Shown here piece by piece: positions 37,874-47,066 of a DNA stretch of 64,000 nt. The notes beneath the pieces are model-generated. The model had not been told where the DNA came from. It did no database searches and saw only the letters and a program-made list of their open reading frames with translations. Positions within the stretch are counted from its first letter, which is position 1, and every line of letters starts with the position of its first letter. A program made the position numbers and the translations under genes. Origin of the DNA: Desmonostoc muscorum LEGE 12446 (GTDB taxonomy: Bacteria; Cyanobacteriota; Cyanobacteriia; Cyanobacteriales; Nostocaceae). The stretch covers positions 3,038,001-3,102,000 of the forward strand of contig NZ_JADEXS020000001.1 in NCBI RefSeq assembly GCF_015207005.2. The letters are read 5' to 3'.

Positions 37874-38866
37874 ATGACTAGCAATTTAGAAGCTCAACTT
37901 TTAGCACTGCGGCATCAAGGAGAACAAGCGATCGCCGCCGCTGATACCCTAGAACGTTTAGAAGAACTCAGAGTTAGCTATCTGGGCAAGAAAGGGGAAC
38001 TGGGGGCGCTGTTGCGAAGTATGGGGCAGTTGAGTGCAGAGGAACGACCGATAATTGGGGCGATCGCCAATACAGTCAAAGAATCCCTGCAAACTAGTCT
38101 AGACCAACAACGGGCTGCCCTGGAAACCGCGCAAATTCGCTCCCAGCTAGAGGCTGAAACTCTCGATGTCACTATGGCGGGAATTTACCGCCCCCAAGGT
38201 CGCATTCATCCCCTGAATGGCATTATTGACCGAGCGCTGGATATCTTTGTGGGTATGGGGTACACCGTGGCTCAAGGGCCAGAGATGGAAACAGACTACT
38301 ACAATTTCGAGGCGCTTAATACCCCGCCTGACCATCCCGCCCGCGATATGCAGGATACTTTTTACCTACCAGATGGCAATCTGCTGCGGACTCATACCTC
38401 GTCAGTACAAATTCGCTACATGGAAAGAGAGGAACCACCAATTCGCGTTGTGGCTCCAGGGCGAGTTTATCGACGAGATAATGTAGATGCCACTCACTCA
38501 GCAGTTTTCCATCAAATAGAACTTTTAGCTATTGACGAAGGATTAACTTTTACAGACCTTAAAGGCACAATTAAGGTATTTTTACAAGCAATATTTGGCG
38601 ATTTACCTATTCGCTTCCGCGCCAGTTATTTCCCGTTTACCGAACCTTCTGCGGAAGTAGATTTGCAGTGGAATGGGCGCTGGCTGGAAGTAATGGGCTG
38701 CGGTATGGTCGATCCAAATGTACTCAAATCTGTAGGTTATGACCCAGAAATTTATACTGGGTTTGCTGCTGGTTTTGGTGTAGAACGCTTTGCGATGGTG
38801 TTACATCAAATCGATGATATTCGTCGTTTGTATGCCAGCGATTTGCGATTTTTGCAGCAATTTTAG
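37874..38866 (+). CDS. pheS: Phenylalanyl-tRNA synthetase alpha subunit
   Basis: 330 residues. The N-terminal coiled-coil tRNA-binding arm (1-90) is followed by class II catalytic motifs: [34 protein letters not shown] (motif 2) and [16 protein letters not shown] (motif 3). The [16 protein letters not shown] segment binds phenylalanine. It charges tRNA-Phe together with PheT, which is not in the window. Length is standard. Confidence 0.98.
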   Translation: MTSNLEAQLLALRHQGEQAIAAADTLERLEELRVSYLGKKGELGALLRSMGQLSAEERPIIGAIANTVKESLQTSLDQQRAALETAQIRSQLEAETLDVTMAGIYRPQGRIHPLNGIIDRALDIFVGMGYTVAQGPEMETDYYNFEALNTPPDHPARDMQDTFYLPDGNLLRTHTSSVQIRYMEREEPPIRVVAPGRVYRRDNVDATHSAVFHQIELLAIDEGLTFTDLKGTIKVFLQAIFGDLPIRFRASYFPFTEPSAEVDLQWNGRWLEVMGCGMVDPNVLKSVGYDPEIYTGFAAGFGVERFAMVLHQIDDIRRLYASDLRFLQQF

Positions 38867-39293
38867 GCATACCTAATAGTTACTAGGGGCGTACAGCTGT
38901 GCATTGGTGTGCCCCTAGATCCTCGTGGGGGCGCACAGCTGTGCGCCCCTACCCATGTACCTTATTCAAATGAGAATCCCTATATAGCGTTTCCCGACCT
39001 ACTGAGATACACCTGTAGGGGCACGGCACTGCCGTGCCCCTACACCTGGCGATATTAATGTTGTACCGCATTTTAATGGGAACCAGTATACTAGTCTATC
39101 CCATTAGTGCGATCGCACACTTATGCCAAAGCTCCCAAACTACGGGCATGAACCGAAATAATCTAAAATCTAAAATCTAAAATCTAAAATCTAAAATTCC
39201 TAGTCAAGATGGCAATTGAGTAAATTTGCTAGAGTGAACACACCAGGATTTTTCAGTCAAATCTCTGAATTCCGCCAGCAGACGAGGCTACCC
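38867..39293. other. Spacer with palindromes and a MITE-like element
   Basis: About 430 bp: a GGGGCG...CGCCCC palindromic cluster at about 38885-38951, the TATAGCG element (38983-39090) and an AAAATCT heptamer array (about 39160-39198). No gene is visible. Confidence 0.75.
38983..39090. mobile_element. MITE-like element, copy 1 (TATAGCG...TTCCC termini)
   Basis: Starts TATAGCGTTTCCC and ends GGGAACCAGTATA, near-perfect terminal inverted repeats, with an internal palindrome GGGGCACGGCACTGCCGTGC. It is closely similar along its length to 56085-56185. Confidence 0.65.
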
Positions 39294-40766
39294 ATGCTTA
39301 CAAGTACGCTACTTCTCTCGAATCAACTTCCCACCTTACAATATTCCTCCACCCCAGAGCGTTTCGATGAAACCTGGGAAGCCCCCCTGGCTACCCTCCT
39401 GGGACTAGGACGCGCCGCTGGTGCTGATTTCATCGAATTGTTTTTAGAACGTCGTAACTACATTAGTTGTCTTGCAGAAGACGACGCCATCACCAGTATT
39501 TCACCGAGTCTGTCTACAGGCGCGGGAGTTAGAGTATTTCGTGGTAAAGCTGATTGTTATGTCAGCACTAACGACCTTTCCTTTTCGGGCTTGAAAGCAG
39601 CCTTAGAAAAAGGTCTTTCAATTATGGGATTACAACTACCTGCACCTAGTTCTTTCATCCCAGAAATCAACCTCGAATTACTGAGAGATTACGCCACCAA
39701 AAGAGCCAAAGATGCATGGCTACCAGTGTGTAGCTCCATCCGCGAAATGGGAGAAGTCCTCCTGGATGGCACTGCTTACCTGAAACAAAAAGCTAGCCAC
39801 GTCCAATCGCGCCGCGCTAGTTATTTTCGGGATTGGCAAGAAGTCTTAGTCGCTTCCAGTGACGGTATTTTTGCCCGTGACATTCGTCTCACCCAATCAG
39901 TAGGATTTAACCTGTTGTGTGCCGATGGAGGTAATCGTACCTCAATTGGCGATCGCGCTGGTAACACTAGCGATGCTGACTTCTTAAGAACCTGGGATTA
40001 TCAAAAAGCTGCCGAGAAAATAGCAGAATCTGCTGGAAAAATGCTCTATGCAGATTACGTGGAATCAGGAACTTACCCCATCATTATGGCCAATCACTTT
40101 GGCGGCGTAATCTTCCACGAAGCTTGCGGACACCTGCTAGAAACCACTCAAATTGAACGCAATACCTCTCCCTTTGCTAACAAAAAAGGCGAAAAAATTG
40201 CCCACGAAAGTTTAACAGCTTGGGATGAAGGACGTGCTGAAAATGCCTTCGGAACAATTGACATGGATGACGAAGGTATGCCCGCTCAAAGAACCCTATT
40301 AATTGAAAAAGGCGTTCTCAAAAACTTCTTAGCAGATAGAGCAGGTTCCATGCTCACCGGACACCCCAGAACAGGAAGTGGACGCCGCCAAAACTACACC
40401 TTTGCCGCCGCTAGCCGGATGCGTAATACTTATATTGATTCTGGCGACTACAGCATTGAAGATTTATTTGCCTCCATTGATAAAGGCATTTACTGTAAAA
40501 AAATGGGTGGCGGTAGTGTTGGTGCTACAGGTCAATTTAACTTTGGTGTTGATGAAGCTTATTTGATTGAAAATGGCAAAATTACCAAACCATTAAAGGG
40601 AGCAATTTTAATCGGTGAAGCCAAGGAAATTATGAATAAAATTTCCATGTGTTCCCAAGATTTAGAAATTGCTCCAGGTTTTTGTGGTTCCGTCAGCGGT
40701 AGTATTTACACCACAGTCGGACAACCACATATCAAAGTTGATTCTATTACCGTGGGTGGACGATAA
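39294..40766 (+). CDS. tldD: TldD-family metalloprotease subunit
   Basis: 490 residues from ATG 39294; an upstream in-frame TTG at 39216 would add residues without family character. The HExxxH zinc motif is HEACGH (about 274-279) in [17 protein letters not shown], and the C-terminus has [21 protein letters not shown], both TldD hallmarks. TldD and TldE/PmbA form a heterodimeric protease that trims unfolded or modified peptides. The partner gene follows 299 bp downstream. Confidence 0.95.
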   Translation: MLTSTLLLSNQLPTLQYSSTPERFDETWEAPLATLLGLGRAAGADFIELFLERRNYISCLAEDDAITSISPSLSTGAGVRVFRGKADCYVSTNDLSFSGLKAALEKGLSIMGLQLPAPSSFIPEINLELLRDYATKRAKDAWLPVCSSIREMGEVLLDGTAYLKQKASHVQSRRASYFRDWQEVLVASSDGIFARDIRLTQSVGFNLLCADGGNRTSIGDRAGNTSDADFLRTWDYQKAAEKIAESAGKMLYADYVESGTYPIIMANHFGGVIFHEACGHLLETTQIERNTSPFANKKGEKIAHESLTAWDEGRAENAFGTIDMDDEGMPAQRTLLIEKGVLKNFLADRAGSMLTGHPRTGSGRRQNYTFAAASRMRNTYIDSGDYSIEDLFASIDKGIYCKKMGGGSVGATGQFNFGVDEAYLIENGKITKPLKGAILIGEAKEIMNKISMCSQDLEIAPGFCGSVSGSIYTTVGQPHIKVDSITVGGR

Positions 40767-41065
40767 GAATTTTGGATTTTAGATTTTGGATTTTGGATTG
40801 AGAACCAGTAGGATGCTGCTTCAATAAAAATATAAGTCATCAGCTAAACCACATCTAATTCGCACAATATTAAACTGTACATATCTTGTGGGGTGAGCGT
40901 CTCGCCCGCCTAAGATATATTTTATGTGGAATAAATAGCTTAACATCCAAAATCCAAAACCTAATATCCAAAATAAAATCCCTGCCAATCTAAAATCTAA
41001 AATCTGATATCCAAAATAAAATCCCTGCCAATCCGAAATCTAAAATCTAAAATCTAAAATTGACC
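40767..41065. repeat. AAAATCT/CCAAAAT heptamer-rich spacer
   Basis: The spacer between the two protease genes carries several blocks of AAAATCT-type heptamers (about 40780-40800, 40945-41062) and a duplicated AAAATCCCTGCCAATC segment (near 40974 and 41023). Confidence 0.85.
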
Positions 41066-42406
41066 ATGCCGAATATCAATGAAATTGCCAATCATGCCAA
41101 GGACAATGCTAATAAGCTTGGCATCAAAAAATTTGACATTTATGGCTCAACGGTAGATGATACTAGCGTGCAAGTAGATCAAGGAGAGCCAAAACAAGTC
41201 AAAGCTTCAAATCGCTCTGGTGTTACTGTTCGTGTCTGGAATGAAGATAATACAATGGGGGTCACCAGCACCACAGATGTAGATCCCAAAGGATTAGAAT
41301 TAGCTTTGAAAACTGCCTACGAAGCCAGTTTTTTTGGTGTTAAAGAAAATGTCCCTGATTTTAGTCCCGAAGCTACTATTCCTATCCCCAATAGACATGA
41401 GGATAAAGCACCCCAAGCACCTGTAGCTGAACTAATAGAAAAACTATTAGCAGCTGAAAAAGAATTACTGGCAGCACATCCAGCAATTAAAGGTGTGCCA
41501 TACAATAGCTTAGCCCAAAGAGATATTGACAGATTTTATCTCAATAGTGACGGTGCCCTGAGAACTGAATCTCACTCCTTGGCATCAATTTATCTTTACA
41601 GCAAAAGTGAGGAAGAAGGCAAAAAACCTCGTAGTGGAGGCGCTTTTAGAATCAACCACAGTTTAGATAATCTAGACATTAATGGTTGCATCAAGGAAAC
41701 CGCAGATAAAACTATCAGCCACTTGAATTATGAAAAAATTCAGACTGGTAAATATCGAGTTGTTTTCTCGGCGGAAGCTTTTTTAAGTCTGTTGGGCGCT
41801 TTTTCTAACTTATTTAATGCCCAAAGTATTTTGGATAATCAAAGCTTATCTACTCCTGATGATTTAGGTAAGCAAATTGCTTCCCCTCTGCTTTCGGTTT
41901 ACGATGATTCACTGCACCCAGCGAATGTAGGCGCAGAATCTTTTGATGGTGAAGGAACTCCGACTCGTCAAATTTCGCTAATTGAAAATGGCGTTTTAAA
42001 AAGTTTTCTCCATAGTGCCGGCACTGCCAAAAGGTTAAATGCTCAACCTACAGGTAATGCCAGCATTGGGGCAAAAGTCAGTGTCAGTCCCAATTTTTAT
42101 CACGTTTTTACAACAGCAACTCCTGAGCAGGAATTTAGCTTAGAAACTGCGGAAAACGTAATTTTTATCGATGATTTACGCGCTCTCCATGCGGGAGTAA
42201 AATCTTTACAAGGTTCGTTTTCTTTGCCGTTTGATGGTTGGCTAGTTAACAAGGGTGTGAAAACTAGTATCGAGTCGGCAACGGTTGCTGGCGATTTTTT
42301 GGAACTCTTGAAGTCAATTATTTATGTAGAAAAAGAAGTGGAATTAACCTCAGGAGGAGTTTGTCCAAGAATCTGGGTTAATGAGTTGTCCATTACTGGT
42401 GAATAA
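41066..42406 (+). CDS. tldE: TldE/PmbA-family metalloprotease subunit
   Basis: 446 residues from ATG 41066. It shares the two-domain fold of TldD (KFDIYGSTVDDTSVQVDQGEPKQV at the N-terminus; FDGEGTPTRQISLIENGVLKSFLHS in the middle) but lacks an HExxxH motif, as expected of the non-zinc subunit. The GNASIGAKVSVSPNFYH region matches PmbA. Works with the adjacent TldD. Confidence 0.93.
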   Translation: MPNINEIANHAKDNANKLGIKKFDIYGSTVDDTSVQVDQGEPKQVKASNRSGVTVRVWNEDNTMGVTSTTDVDPKGLELALKTAYEASFFGVKENVPDFSPEATIPIPNRHEDKAPQAPVAELIEKLLAAEKELLAAHPAIKGVPYNSLAQRDIDRFYLNSDGALRTESHSLASIYLYSKSEEEGKKPRSGGAFRINHSLDNLDINGCIKETADKTISHLNYEKIQTGKYRVVFSAEAFLSLLGAFSNLFNAQSILDNQSLSTPDDLGKQIASPLLSVYDDSLHPANVGAESFDGEGTPTRQISLIENGVLKSFLHSAGTAKRLNAQPTGNASIGAKVSVSPNFYHVFTTATPEQEFSLETAENVIFIDDLRALHAGVKSLQGSFSLPFDGWLVNKGVKTSIESATVAGDFLELLKSIIYVEKEVELTSGGVCPRIWVNELSITGE

Positions 42407-42538
42407 AATTTCATCAATGCAAAGTAGCGAATTTTAGATTTTAAATTTTGGATTTGGGATTAAAGATTCAAAATCCAAAATTTAAAATTACTCTGCGAGA
42501 AGCAACCTATGTGGAATAAATCTAAAATCCAAAATTGA

Positions 42539-42979
42539 TTAATATTCGCCACCAACGCTAATAGCAGTATTAAACACATCAGCACCGCTTAAATCGATAT
42601 TAGCCAAAACGGCGCCATCAACTTCAGTGTTATATAAATGAGCATTACTAAAATCAACATTGGTGAGATTAGCATTATTGAGGCTGGTACCACTAACAAA
42701 GGCATCTGTAAGGTTAGCAGACATTAAATTAGCACCAGTTAAATCAGCACCTTCCAAGTTGGCGCCTTCTAAGTTAGCACCTTTCAAATTTGCATTTCTC
42801 AGGTCAACACCGATTAAATGAGCGCCTTTGAGGTTTGCTCCTGTTAAATCACATCCAAAACATTCTCTAGTTTCCAGCAAACGCCGGACAGGGGCGGAGT
42901 TTTCAGCTTTGACGGGAATAGGAGCAGCTAAAGATAACGTGGTGAGTAAGGCTGCTGCCGTCAAAAATATTGGTTTCAT
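42539..42979 (-). CDS. Secreted pentapeptide-repeat protein
   Basis: 146 residues. A signal peptide (1-25, ending PVKA-EN) is followed by tandem A(D/N)LXX pentapeptides (about 45-140: CDLTGANLKGAHLIG onward), forming a right-handed quadrilateral beta-helix. A CFGC motif just before the repeats is typical of cyanobacterial lumenal or periplasmic members. Function unknown; such proteins are abundant in this phylum. Confidence 0.92.
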   Translation of the reverse strand: MKPIFLTAAALLTTLSLAAPIPVKAENSAPVRRLLETRECFGCDLTGANLKGAHLIGVDLRNANLKGANLEGANLEGADLTGANLMSANLTDAFVSGTSLNNANLTNVDFSNAHLYNTEVDGAVLANIDLSGADVFNTAISVGGEY

Positions 42980-43430
42980 ATTTATTTACCTCCGACACTT
43001 CTAAAAGTCATGAAATTCTTGACTTCTATAACCCAAGTGTCCCAAAATTTCAGAGTTGTGTCTTCATGCGATCGGAAGAATAGATAATTTCTCTGAGATT
43101 ATCTATTTTTCTCTAAGATAGTCCTATGGTATTAAAATTAAAAGACTGTTACCAATAACTTTAGGTATACATAGCATACAAGATGGTGCGTTAGGCGCAG
43201 TTCATATTTATCGCGATCATTAATCTCAAAATATGCGCCTAATACACCCTACAATAATTTTATTTTTACCTTATAAATAGCCTCTTAGCTTGAGTTTATC
43301 TTGTTATAAATAGGACTTATGCACGGGTAATAGAGAATCGTAGACGCAAAGCAGCTTCCCGCAGAGTACGCAGTGAAAAGTCGGAGCGCCGAAAGCCGCA
43401 AGAGTTTCAGAGAGTTCTTGATAGTCTTAA
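42980..43430. other. Spacer with palindromic element
   Basis: About 450 bp. It includes a hairpin AGATAAT...ATTATCT near 43083-43105 and an inverted repeat GGTGCGTTAGGCGCA (43185-43199) / TGCGCCTAATACACC (43234-43248), 13 of 15 matched. A repeat fragment with AAAAGTCGGAGCGCCG near 43378 is shared with the FemAB-like gene tail at 3905-3925. No gene. Confidence 0.7.
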
Positions 43431-44540
43431 TTAAGCTTTGCCACTACCTAATAAATACAGCAACGCCATGCGAACGGCGACACCACTGGTGACTTGCGAT
43501 TGAATCAGACTAAATTCCGGATCATCCATCAACTCAGAACTAATTTCGACACCACGGTTTACTGGGCCTGGATGCAAAACTTTGACATTAGGTTTACAAA
43601 GTTGCAGCTTTGTGCTTGTAATCCCAAACAGCTGATGATATTCTCGCAAACTTGGCAGCAAATGAGCCGTCATGCGTTCCTTTTGCAAGCGCAAAGTCAT
43701 CACAAAATCGGCATCCTGCAAAGCTGGTTCTAGCTGCCAATGAAGGAATAGTTGGCGGGATGAGGGGGATGAGGGGGATGAGGGGGATGAGGGGGATGAG
43801 GGAGATGAGGGAGATGAGGGGGATGCCGAGATAATAAACTCCTGAGTTCTGAGTTGTGAGTTCTGAGTTGTGAGTTCTGACTCTTCCAAGATGTACTCGG
43901 CGAATAACTTGGGTAAAAGTGTGGGTGGTCCTGCGAGGTGTACTTGGGCTCCGCTGGCGATGAAACTCCAGATATTCGATCGCGCCACACGAGAATGCAA
44001 AATATCCCCAACGATCGCAATCTTTTTGCCCTTTAAAAGTTCCAGTTGCGGATGATTTGGGTCAATTAAAGTACAAATGGTAAATAAGTCTAGCAGTGCT
44101 TGGGAAGGATGTTCATGTTGACCATCACCTGCATTTAGGACACTAACTCGTACACCTAAACGATCCATCTCTTGGGCGATCGCATTTGGTACTCCCGCCT
44201 CCCGATGCCGGACTACCATAATATCAGTTCCCATGGCCAAGTAGGTTTTCGCCGTGTCGAGAATTGTTTCTCCCTTGGTCATCGAAGACGAGGCGGCGGC
44301 GAAGTTCAATGTATCCGCACTCAAGCGTTTCGCAGCAAGTTCAAAACTGCTACGGGTGCGGGTAGAGGGTTCAAAAAATAAATTCGCCACCACTTGTCCC
44401 TGCAATGTTGGTACCTTCTTCGTCCGCCGCGATAGCACCTCTTGAAAAGAAGCAGCAGTTTGCAAAACAGTATTGTATTCAGCCGCGGTGAAGTCGGACA
44501 GGGAAAGAACGTGATGACGATTCCAGGTAGTAGTAGGCAT
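43431..44540 (-). CDS. pyrB: Aspartate carbamoyltransferase catalytic subunit with in-frame repeat insertion
   Basis: 369 residues. Family motifs are intact: [57 protein letters not shown] and LHPGPVNRG. It makes carbamoyl-aspartate in pyrimidine synthesis. Between [12 protein letters not shown] and [16 protein letters not shown] lie about 43 extra residues (43759-43886): [13 protein letters not shown] from GAGTTCT/GAGTTGT heptamers, then (SPS)n from GATGAGGGG 9-mers. Without the insertion the length would be about 326, normal for the family. The site is on the surface of the aspartate-binding domain, so function may be kept. Confidence 0.95.
   Translation of the reverse strand: MPTTTWNRHHVLSLSDFTAAEYNTVLQTAASFQEVLSRRTKKVPTLQGQVVANLFFEPSTRTRSSFELAAKRLSADTLNFAAASSSMTKGETILDTAKTYLAMGTDIMVVRHREAGVPNAIAQEMDRLGVRVSVLNAGDGQHEHPSQALLDLFTICTLIDPNHPQLELLKGKKIAIVGDILHSRVARSNIWSFIASGAQVHLAGPPTLLPKLFAEYILEESELTTQNSQLRTQEFIISASPSSPSSPSSPSSPSSPSSPSSRQLFLHWQLEPALQDADFVMTLRLQKERMTAHLLPSLREYHQLFGITSTKLQLCKPNVKVLHPGPVNRGVEISSELMDDPEFSLIQSQVTSGVAVRMALLYLLGSGKA
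43759..43886. repeat. Repeat cassette inside pyrB
   Basis: About seven 9-bp units of GATGAGGGG/GATGAGGGA (43759-43822) followed by about six heptamers GAGTTCT/GAGTTGT (about 43841-43882). It is in frame with pyrB. Confidence 0.95.
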
Positions 44541-44556
44541 ATTTGGGGAGTGGGGG

Positions 44557-44613
44557 AGATGAGGGAGATGAGGGAGATGAGGGAGATGAGGGAGATGAGG
44601 GGGATGAGGGAGA
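44557..44613. repeat. GATGAGGGA array upstream of pyrB
   Basis: Six 9-bp units just 17 bp upstream of the pyrB start codon, followed by CTCCTAACTC heptamers. The array occupies where the leader or ribosome-binding region would be. Confidence 0.9.
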
Positions 44614-44672
44614 ATAACTCTTAACTCCTAACTCCTCACTCCTAACTCCTCATTCAGCACTCCTTAATCCCT

Positions 44673-46025
44673 TCATGTTGGTAAGTGGAGAACGTTTAAA
44701 GCTAGAGAAATTAGGCTGAGGAATGTTAAAAACCCAATTGTATCTAGCATTGTAGTCACTAATGGCCCACTAACCAAGGCAGGGTCGAGCTTCAAGCGTT
44801 TCAAACCCATTGGCAGTAAAGTACCAAGAGTCACCGCCACTATTGTATTAGTTGCCATGACCATACCGGCAATTAAAGCCACCCATCGTTCTTGGGGGCG
44901 CGCCCAAATCAAGGAAAGCAGGATCATTGTTGTGGCTAAAGCTAGGGCTGTACCTAAACCAGCGAAGATTTCCTTGCGGAGAATTTTCAGAGTGTCTTTG
45001 GGTGTTACTTCACCGACTCCCAAGCCCCGGATTGTCACGGTTAATGCTTGGATTCCCACAGTACCGCCGGTATTGGAAAAAATCGGCATGATCACTGCTA
45101 GAACTGGCACTGCGGAGATTACAGATTGAAAAGGGGCGATCGCACTGGCTGCACCAATATACAATGCCATAATTCCCAAAAGCCACGGCAAGCGGTTGCG
45201 GATGGTGAGTAGGGGAGAAGATAAAGCAGCTTCATCACCACTCACACCCGCCAGTTTTTGAATGTCTTCTGTGGCTTCCTCTTCCAAAATATCGATCACA
45301 TCATCGATGGTGACAATACCAACCAATCGGTCTTCCCGGTCAACTACGGGAATGGCGATTAAGTCATACCGCTTCATGATTTGGGCGACTTCTTCTTGGG
45401 AGGTTTCGGTTCTCACCTTAATGACGCGATCGCTAGCAATATCTCTGATGTAAACTTCGGGAAAGGTAAACAATAGCTGGCGCAGTGAAACCACTCTCAC
45501 CAGTGTCCGGTTGTCGTCTGTGACGTAGGCGTAGTAAATCGATTCTTTGTCTTCGTCTTGACGACGGATTTTACTTAGGGCTTCACCGACTGTCAATCCT
45601 TCTCGTAACCGGACATATTCGGTGGTCATCACTCGCCCAGCTGTGCCTTCTGGATAACCGAGAATTGTTGCTGTGGCTTGCCTTTGTTCTGGACTCAATT
45701 CCTTTAACAGGCGTTTGATGACTCCAGCCGGTAATTCATCAAACAATTCTGCCCGTTCATCAGGACTCATCGCTTCTACAAGTTGTGCTACTTGTACATC
45801 ATGTAGGGAATTAATTAGTTCTTCCTGGACTTCAGTTGGCAGATATTCAAATACATCAATTGCCTGATTTTTGTTGAGTAAACGAAATGCGATCGCTCGT
45901 TGTTTTTCAGGCAATTGTGTAATGAATTCCCCTACATCGACTGGTTGTAACTGATTTAAATCCCATTTCAACTGATTTAAATCGGTAGCATCAATCAGTG
46001 CATTCCGAATATCCTGTGTGAGCAT
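44673..46025 (-). CDS. mgtE: Magnesium transporter MgtE
   Basis: 450 residues from ATG 46025, which has AGGAGGT 8 bp upstream; the frame also opens at 46097 but without a ribosome-binding site. The N domain (superhelix of LLNKNQAIDVFEYLPTEVQEELINSL type), paired CBS domains (VRVVSLRQLLFTFPEVYIRDIAS; IAIPVVDREDRLVGIVTIDDVIDIL) and five C-terminal membrane helices match MgtE. It is a Mg2+-gated Mg2+ channel of the plasma membrane. Confidence 0.96.
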   Translation of the reverse strand: MLTQDIRNALIDATDLNQLKWDLNQLQPVDVGEFITQLPEKQRAIAFRLLNKNQAIDVFEYLPTEVQEELINSLHDVQVAQLVEAMSPDERAELFDELPAGVIKRLLKELSPEQRQATATILGYPEGTAGRVMTTEYVRLREGLTVGEALSKIRRQDEDKESIYYAYVTDDNRTLVRVVSLRQLLFTFPEVYIRDIASDRVIKVRTETSQEEVAQIMKRYDLIAIPVVDREDRLVGIVTIDDVIDILEEEATEDIQKLAGVSGDEAALSSPLLTIRNRLPWLLGIMALYIGAASAIAPFQSVISAVPVLAVIMPIFSNTGGTVGIQALTVTIRGLGVGEVTPKDTLKILRKEIFAGLGTALALATTMILLSLIWARPQERWVALIAGMVMATNTIVAVTLGTLLPMGLKRLKLDPALVSGPLVTTMLDTIGFLTFLSLISLALNVLHLPT

Positions 46026-46584
46026 GATAATACCTCCTAATATCTCCCCCGCACTGGGAGACTGCCTCACCAGCTTAGAGGAGGTTGATACTGCCATCTT
46101 GTGGACTTTGGTCCATAAAATCTCAATAATTCAATATCGATATCCAATCAGGGCATCGCTAGTCATCATCCTAACCCGGAATTGCCATCTCCGGTAGATA
46201 CTGGGTAATAGTATCCAGAATTTGTGACATTCTTCACCAGTAACCAACTTCAAACCTTGATTTTCAGGTAATTTTCGCGTAACTTAAGGTAGATTTTACT
46301 ACTGTTACAATCTCTGTCAAGCCAATCAATGTATTTACTGATAAACTTCATACAGCTAAAATATTTGGGATTGCTGAATTCAGATCATTCAGATAAATAG
46401 AGGCGTATAACAACTGTATGTTTCTATATTCGTTTGTGTGTTGCAAAGATTTTTTTATCAATGCTGTTAGCTTTTTGCCAGAAAATTCAAAGCCTCTCCG
46501 TTTCTATAGGAGAGGCTTGAACAAAAGTAGAGTTTCCTTTAGTTGACGATAAACAGTTGCTAACGCTTAATTCCTAACTTTCAC
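46026..46584. other. Leader/spacer upstream of mgtE
   Basis: About 560 bp. I looked for an M-box-type magnesium riboswitch on the minus strand and could not recognise one. A hairpin GATACTGG...GTATCCAG lies near 46197-46218. The terminator of the small gene is at 46490-46518. Confidence 0.55.
46490..46518 (-). terminator. Terminator of the 44-residue gene
   Basis: Perfect 10-bp stem AAGCCTCTCC (46490-46499) / GGAGAGGCTT (46509-46518). On the minus strand TGAATTTTC follows. Confidence 0.75.
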
Positions 46585-46719
46585 TTACCCAATAGACCGC
46601 TTAAGTGAACCATCAGCGTATAGCTCTAGCGGTACTAGCTCAATTTTGCCATTAACTTTCACTTGAGAGTAAACTACTTTCACTAACTGAGCATGATTTT
46701 CGTTGTAACGCAGAGACAT
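46585..46719 (-). CDS. Small 44-residue protein of unknown function
   Basis: ATG at 46719 preceded by AGGAGATGAATT, stop at 46585-46587, and a perfect terminator hairpin 67 bp downstream. The sequence reads MSLRYNENHAQLVKVVYSQ, then VKVNGKIELVPLELYADGSL, then KRSIG: a plausible small beta-rich fold. No family was recognised. The complete RBS-ORF-terminator layout supports a real gene, probably monocistronic. Confidence 0.65.
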   Translation of the reverse strand: MSLRYNENHAQLVKVVYSQVKVNGKIELVPLELYADGSLKRSIG

Positions 46720-47066
46720 AATTCATCTCCTTTTATACAGGCTTTTCTTGTGTTAAAAGGTTTTTATACCTAATTATTTCGTCGATGTGTTTTTGGCTAA
46801 TGTTGCCTATTTTAAAATTATCAAAAACAATTGATATTTAAGTATAAAGTTATCTAAGTATTGATGAAGATTTGAACAAATATTGTATTTTAGTCCGATT
46901 TCACTAAAATTCAGTACCTAGAGGCCTACTAACACGAGATAATAAGAAACTCACACCACCCTGGGCTGTTGTCCCATCAACCATTACAGAACTGATTCCG
47001 ATTAGGTTTAGATTATTCACTCCACAGTCACAGGGTCGAACTTTCCAAGCTGTTCCCAACCAAATC
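46720..47066. other. Divergent spacer between small gene and GH15-like gene
   Basis: 347 bp, AT-rich, with no repeat family. It should contain both promoters; none was assigned. Confidence 0.6.

Noticed and set aside
46026..46300. Possible M-box magnesium riboswitch upstream of mgtE
   Set aside because: GGTGAGGCAGTCTCCC near the start is only superficially like the M-box core and lies too close to the start codon; the rest of the consensus is absent.
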